From: Agarophyton chilense
Lineage: Eukaryota; Rhodophyta; Florideophyceae; Gracilariales; Gracilariaceae
Direction: 5' to 3'
Assembly: GCA_030374765.1 (NCBI GenBank)
Contig: JARGXX010000111.1
Coordinates: 310,001 to 374,000 of the forward strand
DNA length: 64,000 bases
How positions within the stretch are numbered: the stretch's first letter is position 1; the number at the start of each line of letters is the position of its first letter. Below the pieces are notes generated by a model, which saw only the letters and a program-made list of their open reading frames with translations, was not told where the DNA came from and searched no databases. Positions 43,682 to 56,652 of this stretch are shown in pieces. Position numbers and translations under genes: made by a program.

Positions 43682-44158
43682 TTGGTACAACCTGAACATT
43701 TTCAGAGAACTGTGTCAGAGAGCAATGGGAACCCGTCAAAAATTCACACGATCGTTAACCAGCATCAGGAAGGTTTTGAACCAATTAAACGTTTTCTAAG
43801 TATTCCAAAAAAGGTTGAAGCAAGCCGTATAGGAAAAGATGGCATGGAAAGTGCTCGATCGCAGCGAAAAAAGAGACAAGTATTATATGCGAAGATGGCC
43901 ATTTATGACGGGCGTGAGTACAAGGAAAATGAACTAATCAGTCCTGAATTCGTTTTCTCCGCACTGAGAAGTATTCGTTACTATGTATATGATGTGAGGA
44001 ACGTACCAGAAGATGTAAATATCACATATATTTCATTGCGGAGGGAACATTTTATTGTTGTCATGAAGGTTCGAACAGAAATGGAAAAAGAACCACCGGG
44101 TACTCAGACACGTAGAGGCTTTGGGACCAGTAAATTCGCTATTCAAGAGACTATTTGA
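43682..44158 (+). CDS. hypothetical open frame, 158 codons, possible exon
   Basis: The frame is open without stops but starts at TTG; the first ATG is at about codon 53 (GMESARSQRKKRQVLYAKM). The C-terminal half looks like a folded domain: YDGREYKENELISPEFVFSA, IRYYVYDVRNVPEDVNITYI, REHFIVVMKVRTEMEK. It lies upstream of retroelement remnant D on the same strand, but nothing in it matches gag, protease or RT. Not recognised; if host, an exon of a larger gene. Confidence 0.3.
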   Translation: MVQPEHFQRTVSESNGNPSKIHTIVNQHQEGFEPIKRFLSIPKKVEASRIGKDGMESARSQRKKRQVLYAKMAIYDGREYKENELISPEFVFSALRSIRYYVYDVRNVPEDVNITYISLRREHFIVVMKVRTEMEKEPPGTQTRRGFGTSKFAIQETI

Positions 44159-44509
44159 CGTGATTGCATCTATGGTAGTTCACGGTGCTAGGGTAACAAG
44201 ATCTGCGGTGAGGTCAGTGTCAATGATTTGCGAAATGACACTGGATATAACAAGGGTTTAACAGTTTATGCGGATGCGCGCTCACTTAATGACATAGGCT
44301 TCTAATACTATTGCGTAAGATGAAGACATTAATACGAGCACTAATGACAAAAACAATGAACTCCAGAGTCAACATAGCGTATGACTATCAGTTGCTTAAA
44401 GATATCAACGAATCTCATTAGAAAAGTCAAAGTTATAACTCATTTCTCAAGAGACCTCAGCGGACAAGTTACGTTTTTCAATTCCATACAAAATAGATAT
44501 GGACACCGT

Positions 44510-45830
44510 AGAATTTCACAAAGCTAGAACTTCGGATCTTGACCGCAACGCACAATTGGAGAGGTGGACACGGAGCAGCTGATGCAACGACAGAAACTCT
44601 TTTTTGCACAGTTCTTGTGAAAACATCTTGCCAGCCAAGCTTAGCATTTTACACGGTCATGTTTCCAATGCACCGCTACTGAACCTGGAAAAGTCGTCAG
44701 TAGGCCCCATGCCATATATTTCACGCCGTAAAACCGAAACAACTGCTTCATTCATACTACTGTTATAACAACAAAGGCAAAAAAAGAAAGTCATACGTTC
44801 AGATTTGAAACGAACATCATCCTGGATATGCATGGTTCAGAAGCACGGAAGAAGGTGACCCTGAAACCGCCGCAGAGGTGTTAGGTGAATAGTTCGCAAC
44901 GTTTGGAGTGGTTAGGTCGTAGATATTGGAACGAGGAAGCCAATTCAAGAACACGTTGGTTAAACGTTTGGCTCCGAAGCTGAAGAATGACAACCATTTT
45001 ACATTTCTTTCCTGCCCGTAGAGCAATGGCTCGGTCGAAGCTGTATGCTGCGAGTTGTTGAGAGCCACCTGAACAGTTCTCTTCGATTTCCGACAACTTC
45101 AATCCACCTAGCCACCTGTGTTGCCACTTGTTCAGTCAACATTGAACAGCGACCTAACGATGAAGCTTAAAGCAAAATGCCTTTGAGAAGAAATCTCTGG
45201 ATGTCCGCCGGTATCTCTATTCTCCGCCTTTATAAGAAGTCAGAACGAAGTGCCAAGAGTCAGTGACATCTAGAACGAGCGATCTCAGGCCCCCCTTGGA
45301 ATAGAGAACTTGCAGACTGCATTCGACGCTATTCATCGGAGCTGCATAAAAACGTCACAGAAGCAAAAGAAATCTTCTATCGACGTGCACACCCGTAGGA
45401 CTGGTACCCGGCTTATGGACTTTACAGAAGGTTAACTTCTATTGCAATCCGTTCTATAGAAACGTATAACGTCGAGAACGAGTTTCCGGTTACGAGGACC
45501 GTTCTGGTTAACAAATTGCAAGGATTAATTCATTTTTGGATTGGAAAACCTCCTCAGTTCTCAGATGGAACTGAGGCGGGGCAGAAGACTGGAATCATTT
45601 TCAGAATATGGATTTGGGAGTTTTCGAAGAGACCAAAGAACATTTATTTTATCAACAAAACAAGCTACCGGTTATCAAAGACTCCGATTACATTAGATAT
45701 TGCAATAATAAGGTAGAGCTACTGGTCAAATGGACTTGATTTGCCCAGGACGGCGCAATTTGGGCTACAATTGAATCGCTCAGCAAGGAAGCACTAGAGC
45801 TTTTTCAGGAGTACTTGGATGAATAGAAGA
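44510..45830 (+). mobile_element. Ty3/gypsy remnant D: integrase core and chromodomain-like end (fossil)
   Basis: The integrase core is recognisable at 44,810-45,110: DPETAAEVLGE, FATFGVVRS, SQFKNTLVKRLAPKLKNDNH, SNGSVEAVC. Downstream parts typical of the same lineage follow (ENLQTAFDAIHRSCIKTSQK near 45,305), and finally a chromodomain-like piece near 45,690-45,830 (VELLVKWT, then a Ser/Leu/Glu-rich EALELFQEYLDE). I know this wording, from memory, from Ty3/gypsy elements of oomycete genomes. It is a different lineage from A and B. The remnant is heavily broken; no LTRs could be tied to it. Confidence 0.75.
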
Positions 45831-48519
45831 AGTCTGGTACAAGAAGACGTCGCGATTTGATCTCTGGCATCGAAAATAATAGCCTAACGAATTTTTTGGA
45901 TACGGAGGACAGTTGATGGCCACGCATGCTTATGCTTTCTAAATTGGTCACCACTGCCATCTGCCTAGCCGAACTAATTCGTAGTATGGAAGTAGTACTT
46001 TCACAACTCAAAGAAGTTGAGTTTAGGCATCCCAAAGAGGCCGGAACCTTTATGGTCATCTGCCCAAACACGTGGCAGTATAAAAGCCCGGATCCGATTG
46101 GAGGCACCGGAGCCGGCGACCTCCTTGGACAGGCTTCCAAGGTCTTTTTGCTACTTATTGCTTCAGTACGATGAGGTGGCGCCTAGATTCCAGTACTCGT
46201 CTTGATCATCACTAACCCATCGAAAATTTCGCCTACTTAAAATATTTCAGACTTCAAGCCGGTCTGGTACCAAACGGACCTTGGCGCTTTAGGTCAGTTC
46301 TGTTGGATTTCTAAAACTATGAGTAGACAGCGTAGCGTACAGTCTACAAACAACTATTTACGTAAATCACGATTGTCTTACCCTCAACTTCGTCCGAGAA
46401 GGGCAAACGTCCGGAGAGAGTTCTCAAAAGCTTTGCACGACACAGGCCTTTATCTTGATTTACCGCATTAGCGTGCATGTGAACAGGAATCGTAGCTGCC
46501 TTTTTAGCAACTATTCATCCTTATCATGAAGAGTCTTTCAAAATGCTTGGCGGTCAGCATATGGAAAAAGGTGTGTTTCTCAGATTTCATCATGTTTGGT
46601 GAAGATTTTATTGTTCTAATGCATTTAATTTGGAGCAGTAAAAATAGATATATTGATTTTGCTTGTATATTTTTTGTGATGAATTCCTCACAGTATGTTT
46701 GAAATAATCGACCAAAACCGTCTGTGAGAAGTCAACTCTCTGCAATCTTTTGTTATCTGGACCTGATCAAGGCCCGTGACTTGTGCCACGCTGAAAAAAA
46801 GAATTCTCTTTTTTTGGCTTATATTTAATTGCTAACCTGCTGCCATTGTGCTACAATTAAGAAAGTACGGATCGAAAACATATATCTCATTGAAAAAATT
46901 GAAGTGGTTTTGAATTTCTATGAAAAAGCAAAAAGGATTCGCCCTGGATAAAGCATGCACGGAAGCATTACTTCATTCTATAGATATGCTTTGATTTATT
47001 ATTATGGATGCTATGGATACTATTTCGGAAGAAAAGAAAATGTCATCAGCGAAGAACACTTGATTGGCATCACTGGAGATACGTGCAAGACAGTACTTAG
47101 AGATAAACCTTTGAGATCGTTTTTGGTGAGCAACAGTCTTTTAGCAAAATTCGAACATTCTTTGAGACTGGTACGCAGTTTCAAATATTGTACTTGGCGT
47201 AGAAATTCTTTCAAATCTATGGAGATAAAAGTCAGTTATCAATCATGTCAAAAATACAGTGACTCTTCAGAATAAGGTTTGACTGTTCTAGAAGCTCAGA
47301 AAACATGTAGTTGCAGAGAAAATGCGAGTCTCAATACTTTTAGCATTCTTTGACGATAAAAGAACCACATCATGTTACATGTGATCTGACTCTCCGATCA
47401 ACTTAAATAGAAAACTTTTCGAAGTATTAAGCTCTTTTAACACGATACATTATAAAGAAATAAATAAGTTATGGTAGATCTAAACTTGTTCTTCTATTCA
47501 AGGCTGCGATTGTGATTAGTGTTTCTTAATGGAGAAATCCTGCAGCAAAGCGATCGAGCACAATTTTTTATTGATGTTTTGTGCCCCTGACAGATGATGT
47601 CAGGAGCTTTCATAGAGAGAACTGCAGCACTTCACGGTCAGCTGAAAGTAAAGGAGTTCAGGCGCAGTCCACCACACAGGAGGGTAAATCTAACCAGCGG
47701 TACAAGCTGAGATCTAAATCATTTCAGTGCATTTGCAAACAGTACATTTGCGCATAATACATTTGCGTACTGTCTACCCATGCTCTATATAAACCGTATG
47801 GGTATTTTCCATTAGCCTATTTAAATAACCCAAGTAAGCGAGACATCTTTGGGCACAATCAATGCCCACAACAGCCCCAGCAAGTTCGGAGGAAAACGTT
47901 GAAGTCGATATTAAATTGTTCAGGCAAGGGTGCGGTTGTTCTGCTTCTCTTTCCGAAATAGCTCAGAAATGTAATCCGTGACCATTTCTGAAACATCTTC
48001 TGGTAAGTTCACAGTGAGACTCAGTCCGTTTCTCATATTTTGAGACCCGACCACTTCAACTGTAGCTGAATCATACCATCATGGCGATGAATGCCCGGAA
48101 AACTATCGGTAACCAGAATTTCATCATTTTCGTATGCCCAGTGTTCCCAAATTTCTTCTGTAATCTCAGAGAGCTTATTGCAAAAAAGCTTCTGATACCA
48201 TCCATGACATTCCGGCATTTAAACTGTTATCATGTCTTCGGATAGAAAAAAAACTTGTTGCAACGTTCAGAAGGACGAAAGAGGCAAATTTATTCTATCC
48301 CCGGCATTCAAGAGCGTCCACTGCAGATATTGCCCTGGAGAACGTATTCATCTTCATTAAATTAAACAGGATTGGCATTAATTATCTGATTGTGCCACTG
48401 TAAAATCCGCTCTACGGAGAAAGCAGACACCTGTGACAGTGTTCGAAATTGCCAAATGGGTGCTTGTGGCTAAGGAGAAGGGGTGGTAGAGCACAACAAT
48501 AGCGAGCTAGAATGGGGGT
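45831..48519. other. no gene identified
   Basis: Contains only weak frames, such as 45,926-46,174 plus and 46,955-47,275 plus (106 codons, Tyr-rich start, no motif). An A-run/T-run palindrome (AAAAAAAGA, ATTC, TCTTTTTTT) lies near 46,794-46,815. No RNA gene or repeat end. Confidence 0.35.
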
Positions 48520-48977
48520 TGTTAGGCCCCACTCGCTAATGAGGGTCGTTGGTACTATGGAACGGACAACTACTTATTGTATCTTGTCCAGATCTCCGGC
48601 TGAGGAATCCTGAACTAGGAACAAGGGAGTTGTGAACCGGTTTGTTGTCTCCTTTACTTTGGAGTTGGTGCTTCCCTCTGTGCCTTAAGTACGGGGCACA
48701 GGGGTGAGCGCCACACATAATAATATCTAGATATAAACTTGGTTAGCCGACTACTCCCTTTACAGTACGGGACAACTAGCTCTAAATGGGCGTCCGCCTA
48801 CGAAGGGTAGGCCTGAACGCCACGTGCCTACCCACTATATGCGCCCTTGCCAATCCGATATTTCCCTGCGAAGGGTCAAATCAAATGCGCCGTGGCAGAC
48901 CGAGATCCCATGCGTAACTTACCACCTCGCGGACCATCTGCGGGGTGCCACTTCATAACTTCATCCTAGCAGTTGCA
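48520..48977. repeat. GC-rich block, candidate solo or orphan LTR
   Basis: A sharply bounded GC-richer stretch that begins TGTTAGGCCCC and ends AGTTGCA, about 458 bp, so it has TG...CA ends and a typical LTR size. It contains several short inverted repeats (for example around CCTACGAAGGGTAGGC). The flanking 5-mers do not match, no partner copy was found in the window, and it carries no protein-like frame. It lies between retroelement remnants D and C and could belong to either. It is unrelated to the 446-bp LTR of A and B. Confidence 0.3.
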
Positions 48978-50131
48978 CTCACTTATGAGCACCATCATAC
49001 TTAGCAAAAAAAAAAATTTATCAGCATTCCGACAGTGCGGAATACTACAGCCATGCAACTGCTTTTATACCCATATTGCATGCACGGGCTGGTATTTCTT
49101 TGCGCATCGTTTCAAAACAAATTAAGAGTTTTCCAATGTTATTTCTTTGTTGTTAAACTAACATTTTTGGAAGTGTGCAGCTGAGACTTTCCTCTAGTCT
49201 TACGGTAATTTGCGCGCAGAAGTGCATCTTTTCGCAACCCTGTGATTGCAGTGGGAAGACAACAATTTATGAGTAGTTTTGTTACCTTTTTGTTGAAGAT
49301 TGACTGTACTGGTAGCCCATAACTTGGTCAGGAGGTATTTATAAGATGGCATGCTGAGAAATTGGTATGGATTGCGCATAGAGTCTCCCTGTTCACCATT
49401 TTCACTGTTCCATTTGCCCACAGAAAGAAGGCTAAGGTGAAATGATGTGCAGATTTGGCTATTTTTTTGAGCAGCAGGTCAAGCTCATTCTCGAAATGTG
49501 ATTATCTATAAGAGATCAACTGATGCACAAGACCCAAAGCTGTAAACCAACGAATTAGTATTTTCAGCAACTACTTCGGCGGTGGCTGCCTTCGTGGTTG
49601 GAGTCATTTCTAACCACTGTGATCTAACTTTATCTGATTCAAGGATCTGTGGATCTCCGTAGATCCCAGGTTCTACTCTTTGTAGGTCAGGCTGCCCTTT
49701 ACAGCCAGCCAAACCATCCTCCCTTCTCCAGCTTCAACTCATTTGTCACAGACAACTCAAGATTTGTATCTAGTTCTAACTGTGTTGGATACGACCTCTG
49801 TGCCACTATTCCGATACAGTTCCTACAAGCTATAGCCGTCCTTTTCCGATTAAAAAAACAATTCTCCAACATTAAAGAACTAAAACGTATGAATACCCAT
49901 TTTGAAATTTGGACATAAAACAAAAATTGAAATGAAGTAGGGCATGAGAAAAAACGTATGTAGCACGAGGCTGAGAGAACGCGGAACCAGCTCTTCTTAC
50001 TAGGTACATAAGCAAAAAATCCATGAACGAACAAACTCTTCCTCGTATTCCTTCCACCTAATCCTGCAAGGTGTCTTCAAGTATGCTATACCGAACTTTG
50101 AAATGAAATCAGTGAAGCCGAAAAAAACTAG
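48978..50131. other. no gene identified
   Basis: Short frames on both strands without motifs; an A-run of about 13 at 49,005. If the block at 48,520-48,977 is a 5' LTR, this would be the leader of element C, which cannot be shown. Confidence 0.3.
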
Positions 50132-52600
50132 ATGTTAGATGTGCAGCAGTACCATCGTCAAAGCGACAGATACATCTGTGGTTGTTATATTTTCTCATCA
50201 GCGATGAAGTTTGCAGTTGAATGTGGATGCCCGCCGAGAATGGCATACGCAAAAGGATGTAGCGCCAAACTATCAGAGTCATACAGAAGGATGGCTGTGA
50301 GCATCCGAGTAGGTCACATACTGATGGCGTCTGACTTCCATATCACTTTAAGGTCTCCGAAACTGTCGTGCAGGAGTACTTGCTGGGTCAGAGGGATAAT
50401 ATGTTTCGCAGAAGGGATGGTGCGAAGGCCAGATTGAAGAAAATACGCGGACACGTGTTGCAAGCAGGATATTTGAAAGTGAAGATAATCATACCAAGAC
50501 ACGAAGATACGGGAATGAAGAGCGCCGAAACCATTATATCCTCTGTAAGAGATGTAATAAGCAATCTACGAAACTCTGGCTACCTCACCCTTGTCTTGAG
50601 GGAATTTCATGGAACAACGAACGTTTCAACGGCTAATTTCAAGTCTCTGTCTGGAAGTAGAGAGATCTTTAATGATAGTTGTAGGGGCGAAGAAGGCGTA
50701 AGATTGCCTATCATGAGCGGAATAGATGCCTTTGGGAAGACTATCTCATCAATTGAGCAAAAGAAGTGGACGAGAAGGCTTCAAGAGAAGTTCCGGAATC
50801 TGAATCCTTTCCTCTCTTTTCTGCCGATATGTCTTTCTACTCGACGAATACGTTTTCTGGACAGCTCTGAAGCTGTCCAATAGGTTCTCATCATGGTTTG
50901 CAAGCCAACCAAATGAAGGTAAGGCAAGTCTGCCTGACGTAGGAATGGATGATCATTTTGCTAGAAGTGATCAAAATGATTCAATGAGAGGGAATACAGA
51001 AGATGTAAGTAAGCCCTCAGACAAAAGGCGGACCAGTAGTGTGATGAACTATATCAGCGAGGCAGAGAGTGTCTCATTTGCTTAGTTCCGTCATTTGTGT
51101 GAGTGAAGATGACCTCACTGACATGGTCACTACAATGGCAAGGGCAGAAGTATATGCATATAGGGCGCATCACATAAAGCTGGTTCGAAGATGGAGGAAG
51201 CACAATGACCGTATTGTCACTAGGGGGCTTCGGTGCGAGTGTCAAAAGTGACCCTTACTATTCCTCTCAAGCATTATTTTCGGTTCTTTCTTGACATGGG
51301 ACTAAATGAAATATCGAAATAGATTTCAAACATAACCATGAACCTCTTTCTTTCACCGAGAAGGATATAACAATTCGTGCTGAAACCATTTTGGTCTCTC
51401 TGAGAGCCCGATTTGTCGCATAGAACTAGTCTAGATTCCAGAAAGAAAAAAGGTTGGACTGGGATATTCTATATAAGAAGTGCTATGAGAAGAAAGGCTT
51501 CCCACTACTTGACGATTTCGGTTGTGATGGGACTGGGGAGGTGTTCAGAATACGCGGAGCGTTGAGTCTCAGAGATTAAACAAGTCCTCATATTGTATTA
51601 AAGTGCAATAGTTCTTTGAAAGCAAATGATTTTATCACGCATGCCGAAAGACTTTAACCAGCCAACGACGAAGAACCGACCTCTGACTTACGTCAAAAAT
51701 TAAGAGACCGGACTGTGATAGGGAAAATGATAGTAAGCTCAGAAGCCAAAGGTGATACTGGAACTGAAGCGCGTGACGTAGGAGACGTCAACGGAAATGT
51801 GGCTAAAATATTGAAACATGAATTAGTTTCTAATTTCTGCGCAAATATGAAAACAATAGACTCTCCTGAGACAGGCCGAAGTAGTTCACATCTTTCTTGA
51901 GGGTCTTCTACAACTTTTAGGGTACTTAACATACGCAGGGACGATGAGGAAGAAGTACAGTTAAACTAATTTTGAGTAGAATAAATGCAGGTAGATGAGA
52001 AGGTTCATGAAGGTTCAGAAAAAGACGAAAAGCTGCTGCGCAGCCGAAGGACGGAAGGAGTCCAGGGCAAAGGCGATGAAGTCAAAGACGACCTGAATCA
52101 TATCGATTCCTGCTTTAAAACTGCAGTGATTGCCCACTTACAGAGTCTTTACCTGGGCGTGCCTGGCCACGATGTTACGAAAGAAGTTCAAAACAGTGCT
52201 GATTGTGTAAGTTATTATCCGTAAACTAGAACTTCTATCGAACTTCTATCAATACGGGACCTAAACAGCAGCACAAAGGAGAGAGTGGCGTGTCTGGATA
52301 CCGTTGGCTTATTCATAAAAGAGTATTGAAATGTGAAAAGTACAATTCGAAGCCCCCCCTGTAGATGTTTCTTCTTGCTCACCATGAAAACAGTTAGTTT
52401 TACAGCAAATGGTGGAAGTACGTTTTTTGTCACAGACAATAGTGTCGCCAGGCACATGCAAAGACTCGCAAGGAGCTGCAGAGTTAAGCGTCTCGAGAAG
52501 AAAATGCGTACTGATGCCTTTCATGTGAAGAAAACGCTGCAGAAGTCCTTCAAAGATACACTCCATTACCTCGAGGACAAGTACAAGAAGATATAAAGTT
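50132..52600 (+). pseudogene. probable gag region of element C (fossil)
   Basis: Successive plus-strand open stretches, the longest 50,368-50,883 (171 codons). Protein-like wording includes GQRDNMFRRRDGAKARLKKI, FASQPNEGKASLPDVGMDDH, NHEPLSFTEKDITIRAETIL and DWDILYKKCYEKKGFPLLDD. No zinc knuckle is obvious. Assignment to gag is inferred from strand and position upstream of pol. Confidence 0.35.
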
Positions 52601-53434
52601 ATGGGATGCCAAGCAACAACTAGTCTTTACCGGTTCAATTAGCAACCCGAAGAACCTGAATTGTAAGACAGTATGCGAAGCTCTCATTAAGGTGAACAAG
52701 AAAGACGAAATGAACAACTTCTTCTTCAGCTGTGACTGTGCGGGGCATAAAGATGCATATTTTTCTTCAATTCTTTCGTAATTGCAAATATTTGGTTCTT
52801 CCTCTCCTTGAATAGCATTATATTGTTCTATGTAGATTCTCAACATTTTTGATGGACTTTTAAATATAGGCAGAAGCCATTGAGCGAGGTTTAAAGTTGT
52901 TTTTGTATTGTTTTACAGAAGGTAGGCGTCAACTTAAACCCATCAGAATCATGATATTCAATGCAATCTGAATGCGGACGGATGTTCATTCTAGTGAGTT
53001 ACTGAGGTCTAAATATCAGAACAGCCATTTCCGCAACATGTAGAGTGATCCATAACTCTCCTCAGCTACTTTTGGCTTTATTTGTTGTCAATCTTCGAGT
53101 CTTCTATTTCTTCTGATGAGCAATGGACCACAATTCAAAGATCGTTACCTTGTTCTGATTCTTCCTCTGTAGCATGGATTGAAAGATCCATATGCCAAGG
53201 TATGATTCTTCAATGAAGTCGATGTATTCATTGTTTTGGAGTCCTTCTTTTGCAAGCACCTTGTAGATTCCTACATTGATATGTCCGAGATTCATACCGT
53301 TTTGTGCCCTGAAGGACATCTTTTTACACGGTTCCATTCATTATACTGGATATTTGATAATTTGTAAACGTTGAAACGGTTTCATATGCTTGGTATGAAA
53401 AAGGGATATGTGGCTCTATGCTAGATAGGGTTTT

Positions 53435-54543
53435 TTGGCACAGAGTAAAGTACGATGTTTATACTATCCACAATGTGCACTTATCTTCAAGCAGCTCAAG
53501 AAGATCAATCCTAGGCTGGTGATAAAAAACCTTGCACGGCCCCTTGAGCATATCATGGTAGTCGAAAACAAGACTGATTATATAAAAAATATGAATGTGA
53601 TGTGTAACGAGACGACTGTCGGTGAGGTTCAACTGCCCAAAAGATATCGAACAGCACTACTGCTCAGACACGTTAACTGTGCTGTTAGTACGCAACAGCC
53701 AATACATGTGCCGCTCCGACATCTCCTATTAGAAACGCTGGAACTGGACACGAAAACCATCCTGGATGCATCTTTTGATAAATTCAATTGGCCTGTAAAC
53801 GAACTACATTTGTTGCCTCCTGAAATTGAACCAAAGGGCGGAATTTCTGCGAACTTAATTCGCGATAGATTCCTCAACCATAAAAATGGCAATGATAGAT
53901 ACTTTGACAACCGGTACATCTTCATTCTTTCGGGAGAACACAAACCACACGAATTACAAGCAGCAATATGCTAAGTATTGACTTAAACAGTGCAGAATGC
54001 GATTCTCTGGAAAGTCTGAAGAAATTGGACGGTTTATTCACCAAGTTTGAAACATTTTCCTAGTAAAATTCGGAAACACGTGAACCACCAAGCTCTTACC
54101 CATGATATTGAAGCCCAAACTAGGTAGGCTGCATTTGATACCCAAATATCGGCGCCAACATGCAGATCGAAGTGATTTTCCAAAAAAACATATCATTGCC
54201 CTGGAAAAGTAGTATTCTCGCGGAAGAACAATGAATCTCAATGGCCGAGCACCTCCCTTTTTGTGCCGAGGTGCCTAAAGTGAAGTTACGCATGACTGTA
54301 GACCTGCAGGCAGTCAACTCTGCAACGGAGCCGGTATTTTGGTCGAAGCCATTTGTGAAGTCTGAGGTAAATGACTTTTCCTCGAATGACAACTATGAAA
54401 CAGTAGATTTCGTGAGTGTTTGCTGGAAATTGCCACAAGCCACTCACTCGCAGAGTGTTTCCAGCCTCGGGACAACGAAAAGCATCTACACTTCAACCAG
54501 AACGAAACAAGAATCGCTGAACTCGGTTGCTAGTTTCCAATGA
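53435..54543 (+). pseudogene. reverse transcriptase region of element C (fossil)
   Basis: The RT start is clear at 54,285-54,460: KLRMTVDLQAVNSATEPVFW, then NDNYETVDFVSVCWKLPQAT and a YTSTRT segment, matching the fingers and palm start of Ty3/gypsy RTs of the oomycete-type lineage (RMTVDLRPVN...). The preceding 179-codon open stretch (53,435-53,974) fills the protease-to-RT interval; it contains PIHVPLRHLLLETLELDTKT and FDKFNWPVNELHLLPPE. Confidence 0.75.
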
Positions 54544-55695
54544 AATGGAGAACTGCTTTTTTATTTAATGCGCAAAGGCTTCTATGCGTCGCTCAACACA
54601 TTCATTAAACATGGAAAAGGAAAAACCCCTTGTTTTTCAGAACCCTGCCAATTTTTTCGTTGCGCTGAAATTATGGCTTGTTTCTTTTGGCTAAGAAGTT
54701 CGTATTCGTTTCTGTATTAGTAAAGTGTGGCGAAAGACTGATCCCATAAGAAGAAGTGCGGATGAATTGAATTGGAATGTCTGCCCTCATGGATCTGAAC
54801 ATGCCGCCGAGAGCTGGGCAATCATACAGGATAGTTCATTGAATAACATGAAGGGCAAACGCAATACCCAGTTTTGCCGAACGAGTTGCAACTCTGGAAG
54901 ATCTGTTTGTGACGTCCTACAGAAAACCCGGTCGATACACGAAGAAGTTCCTTCAAAAAACACCCCTGCGAACAATGCCGTAAGAGAATGTTCATGAATA
55001 TGCATGTCGGAGATTGCAAGACACTATTCGTTAAGAGCTGGTGATGTCTTATTTAAAGGAAAAGAAACGGATATGTATCTATACCGACGCCTAATGTTAA
55101 TTCTGGTCGGCTGTAAACACGCAGGTGGACGCGCTAGATTCCGAAAGAAATCTTGAACAAAATATGTACGAACCTTTTTCTTTTCGAGGAGCTGCGTTCA
55201 AAAATGCACAAAGATTTGGAGCATATTCAAACAGAAGGGATTCGAAATTTATCAAGCCTTCAACCGTGTTAACTACTTTTTCTAAAACGACCAGCCTACC
55301 CATGTTTACAACTGCAACGTTAATCTTGTGTTATTGTTTGTACCATTGGCTTCGCCGCCAGCTCTGGGAAGGAAGTTATTGAATGAGGTCCAACGGTGGA
55401 TGTTGCACTTATCTCAGTTCAAGTATCTCACTTAACATGCTGAAGGCGACCAAAGCATATTCGTAGACATATTTAGAAGATTCATCAATGGATACAGCCA
55501 GGAAAGGCGACAGTTGACGATTACGCCTAAGTTAGCCCGCATTTACGGCATTCTCGAGCCACCTGCTACTGAGCAGGACATCTGTCCAGGAGTGAATCAC
55601 TTCATAGCGTAGTAGAAACGGTATCGGAAGAATACGGACCCGACTGAGCTCAGCAGGGATAAGAAAGAGAAGTTGTAGAAGAAAAGAGACCTAAT

Positions 55696-56652
55696 TTGGA
55701 ACACAACCCCCGACTTACAGCTTTGAATGAAAGTAATACTCATATATCATTACAGCCTTGGCAAAAATTTAGTGGAGCAGCAGCTTCTGAAAGTACTTTG
55801 CGTGAAAACTTCGCTTGGACCGCAATGAAGGGTGACGTCAAAGAATTTGTTGCATCATGTATCCATTGCATAACCTTCAGAAATGGTGAAGTACCACCCC
55901 GGCCGCATGGAACTGCACTGTATTTAAACAAGCCAGACGAAGTATTTCATGTTGATTACCAATACATAAGAGCACACATGGATATCGTGAATTATGTTCT
56001 GCTGGTAAAAGGTGACCTATTGCCATTCATCGGGCTTAGAGGTGCGAGCTCAGGTATTCCCGAATTCGTAGCTCTGGTATTATCCCAATTGATAGCTTCA
56101 TTTGACACGAGACACATGTCTGTAAGCGATCAAAGAAGCCATTTCCTGAAGGTTCGGCAAGAGGATATGATCAATAAGTTTGGTGCGAGGAAGCAATTTA
56201 CCACAGAATGCAGTCTTTGGGCTAACGAAAGAGTAGAGCAGAACAACCGAGAAGTACTGTGGACATGCAAAGCATTGCTGCCTAAGAGGCGCCTAACGTC
56301 ACAAGATTGGATTGCCTTAGCCGAATGTGTTTAAAGTGTGCTTGGTCACTGCCCACTACAGAGCCTTGAATCCAGTCCCCCAGAAACGCTGAGCACTCTT
56401 CGAGAGGTGATTATTGCAATCAAACCCACTCGTCAACTGATGTGTGCTCTCCCAATTGACCGATACCCTGAAGCATGCAGCGATGACCGAGTACAGCTGC
56501 AGCAGTTGATGCGTATCGAGACCTTCCAAGCATCGCTAGATGGTATGCAAAACGATGGAGCTGAAACATACACCGCCGCGCGCGCTCAAAAAATCGTCCT
56601 ACAAAGCAGTAAATTCAATTTTGGGCGGATTAAATTTGCATCGGTAATATAA
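55696..56652 (+). pseudogene. integrase of element C (fossil)
   Basis: A 212-codon open stretch contains the integrase N-terminal segment (STLRENFAWTAMKGDVKEFV, CIHCITFRNGEVPPRPHGTA), the core (VFHVDYQYI, YVLLVKGDLLPFIGLRGASS, SVSDQRSHF, FTTECSLWANERVEQNNREV) and the part following it (KALLPKRRLTSQDWIALAEC). The next stretch (56,338-56,652) continues with LGHCPLQSL, PTRQLMCALPIDRYPEA and ETFQASLDGM, the typical integrase tail of this lineage. Confidence 0.85.

Larger units (their letters stand above)
50132..56652 (+). mobile_element. Ty3/gypsy element C remnant (fossil)
   Basis: A plus-strand element whose pol is recognisable from about 53,435: a pre-RT segment, RT (54,241-54,543), a degraded connection and RNase H region, and integrase (55,696-56,652). 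The open frames from 50,132 to 52,600 precede it on the same strand and probably include gag, but that is by position only. Integrase wording (FGVV- and CIHCI-type segments, LRENFAWTAMKGDVKEFV) places C in the same lineage as D and apart from A and B. No LTR pair is visible, and it is broken in many places, so it is old. Confidence 0.75.

Noticed and set aside
46794-46815. A-run/T-run palindrome as a terminator.
   Set aside because: Simple AT-rich palindrome with no neighbouring gene whose end it could mark.
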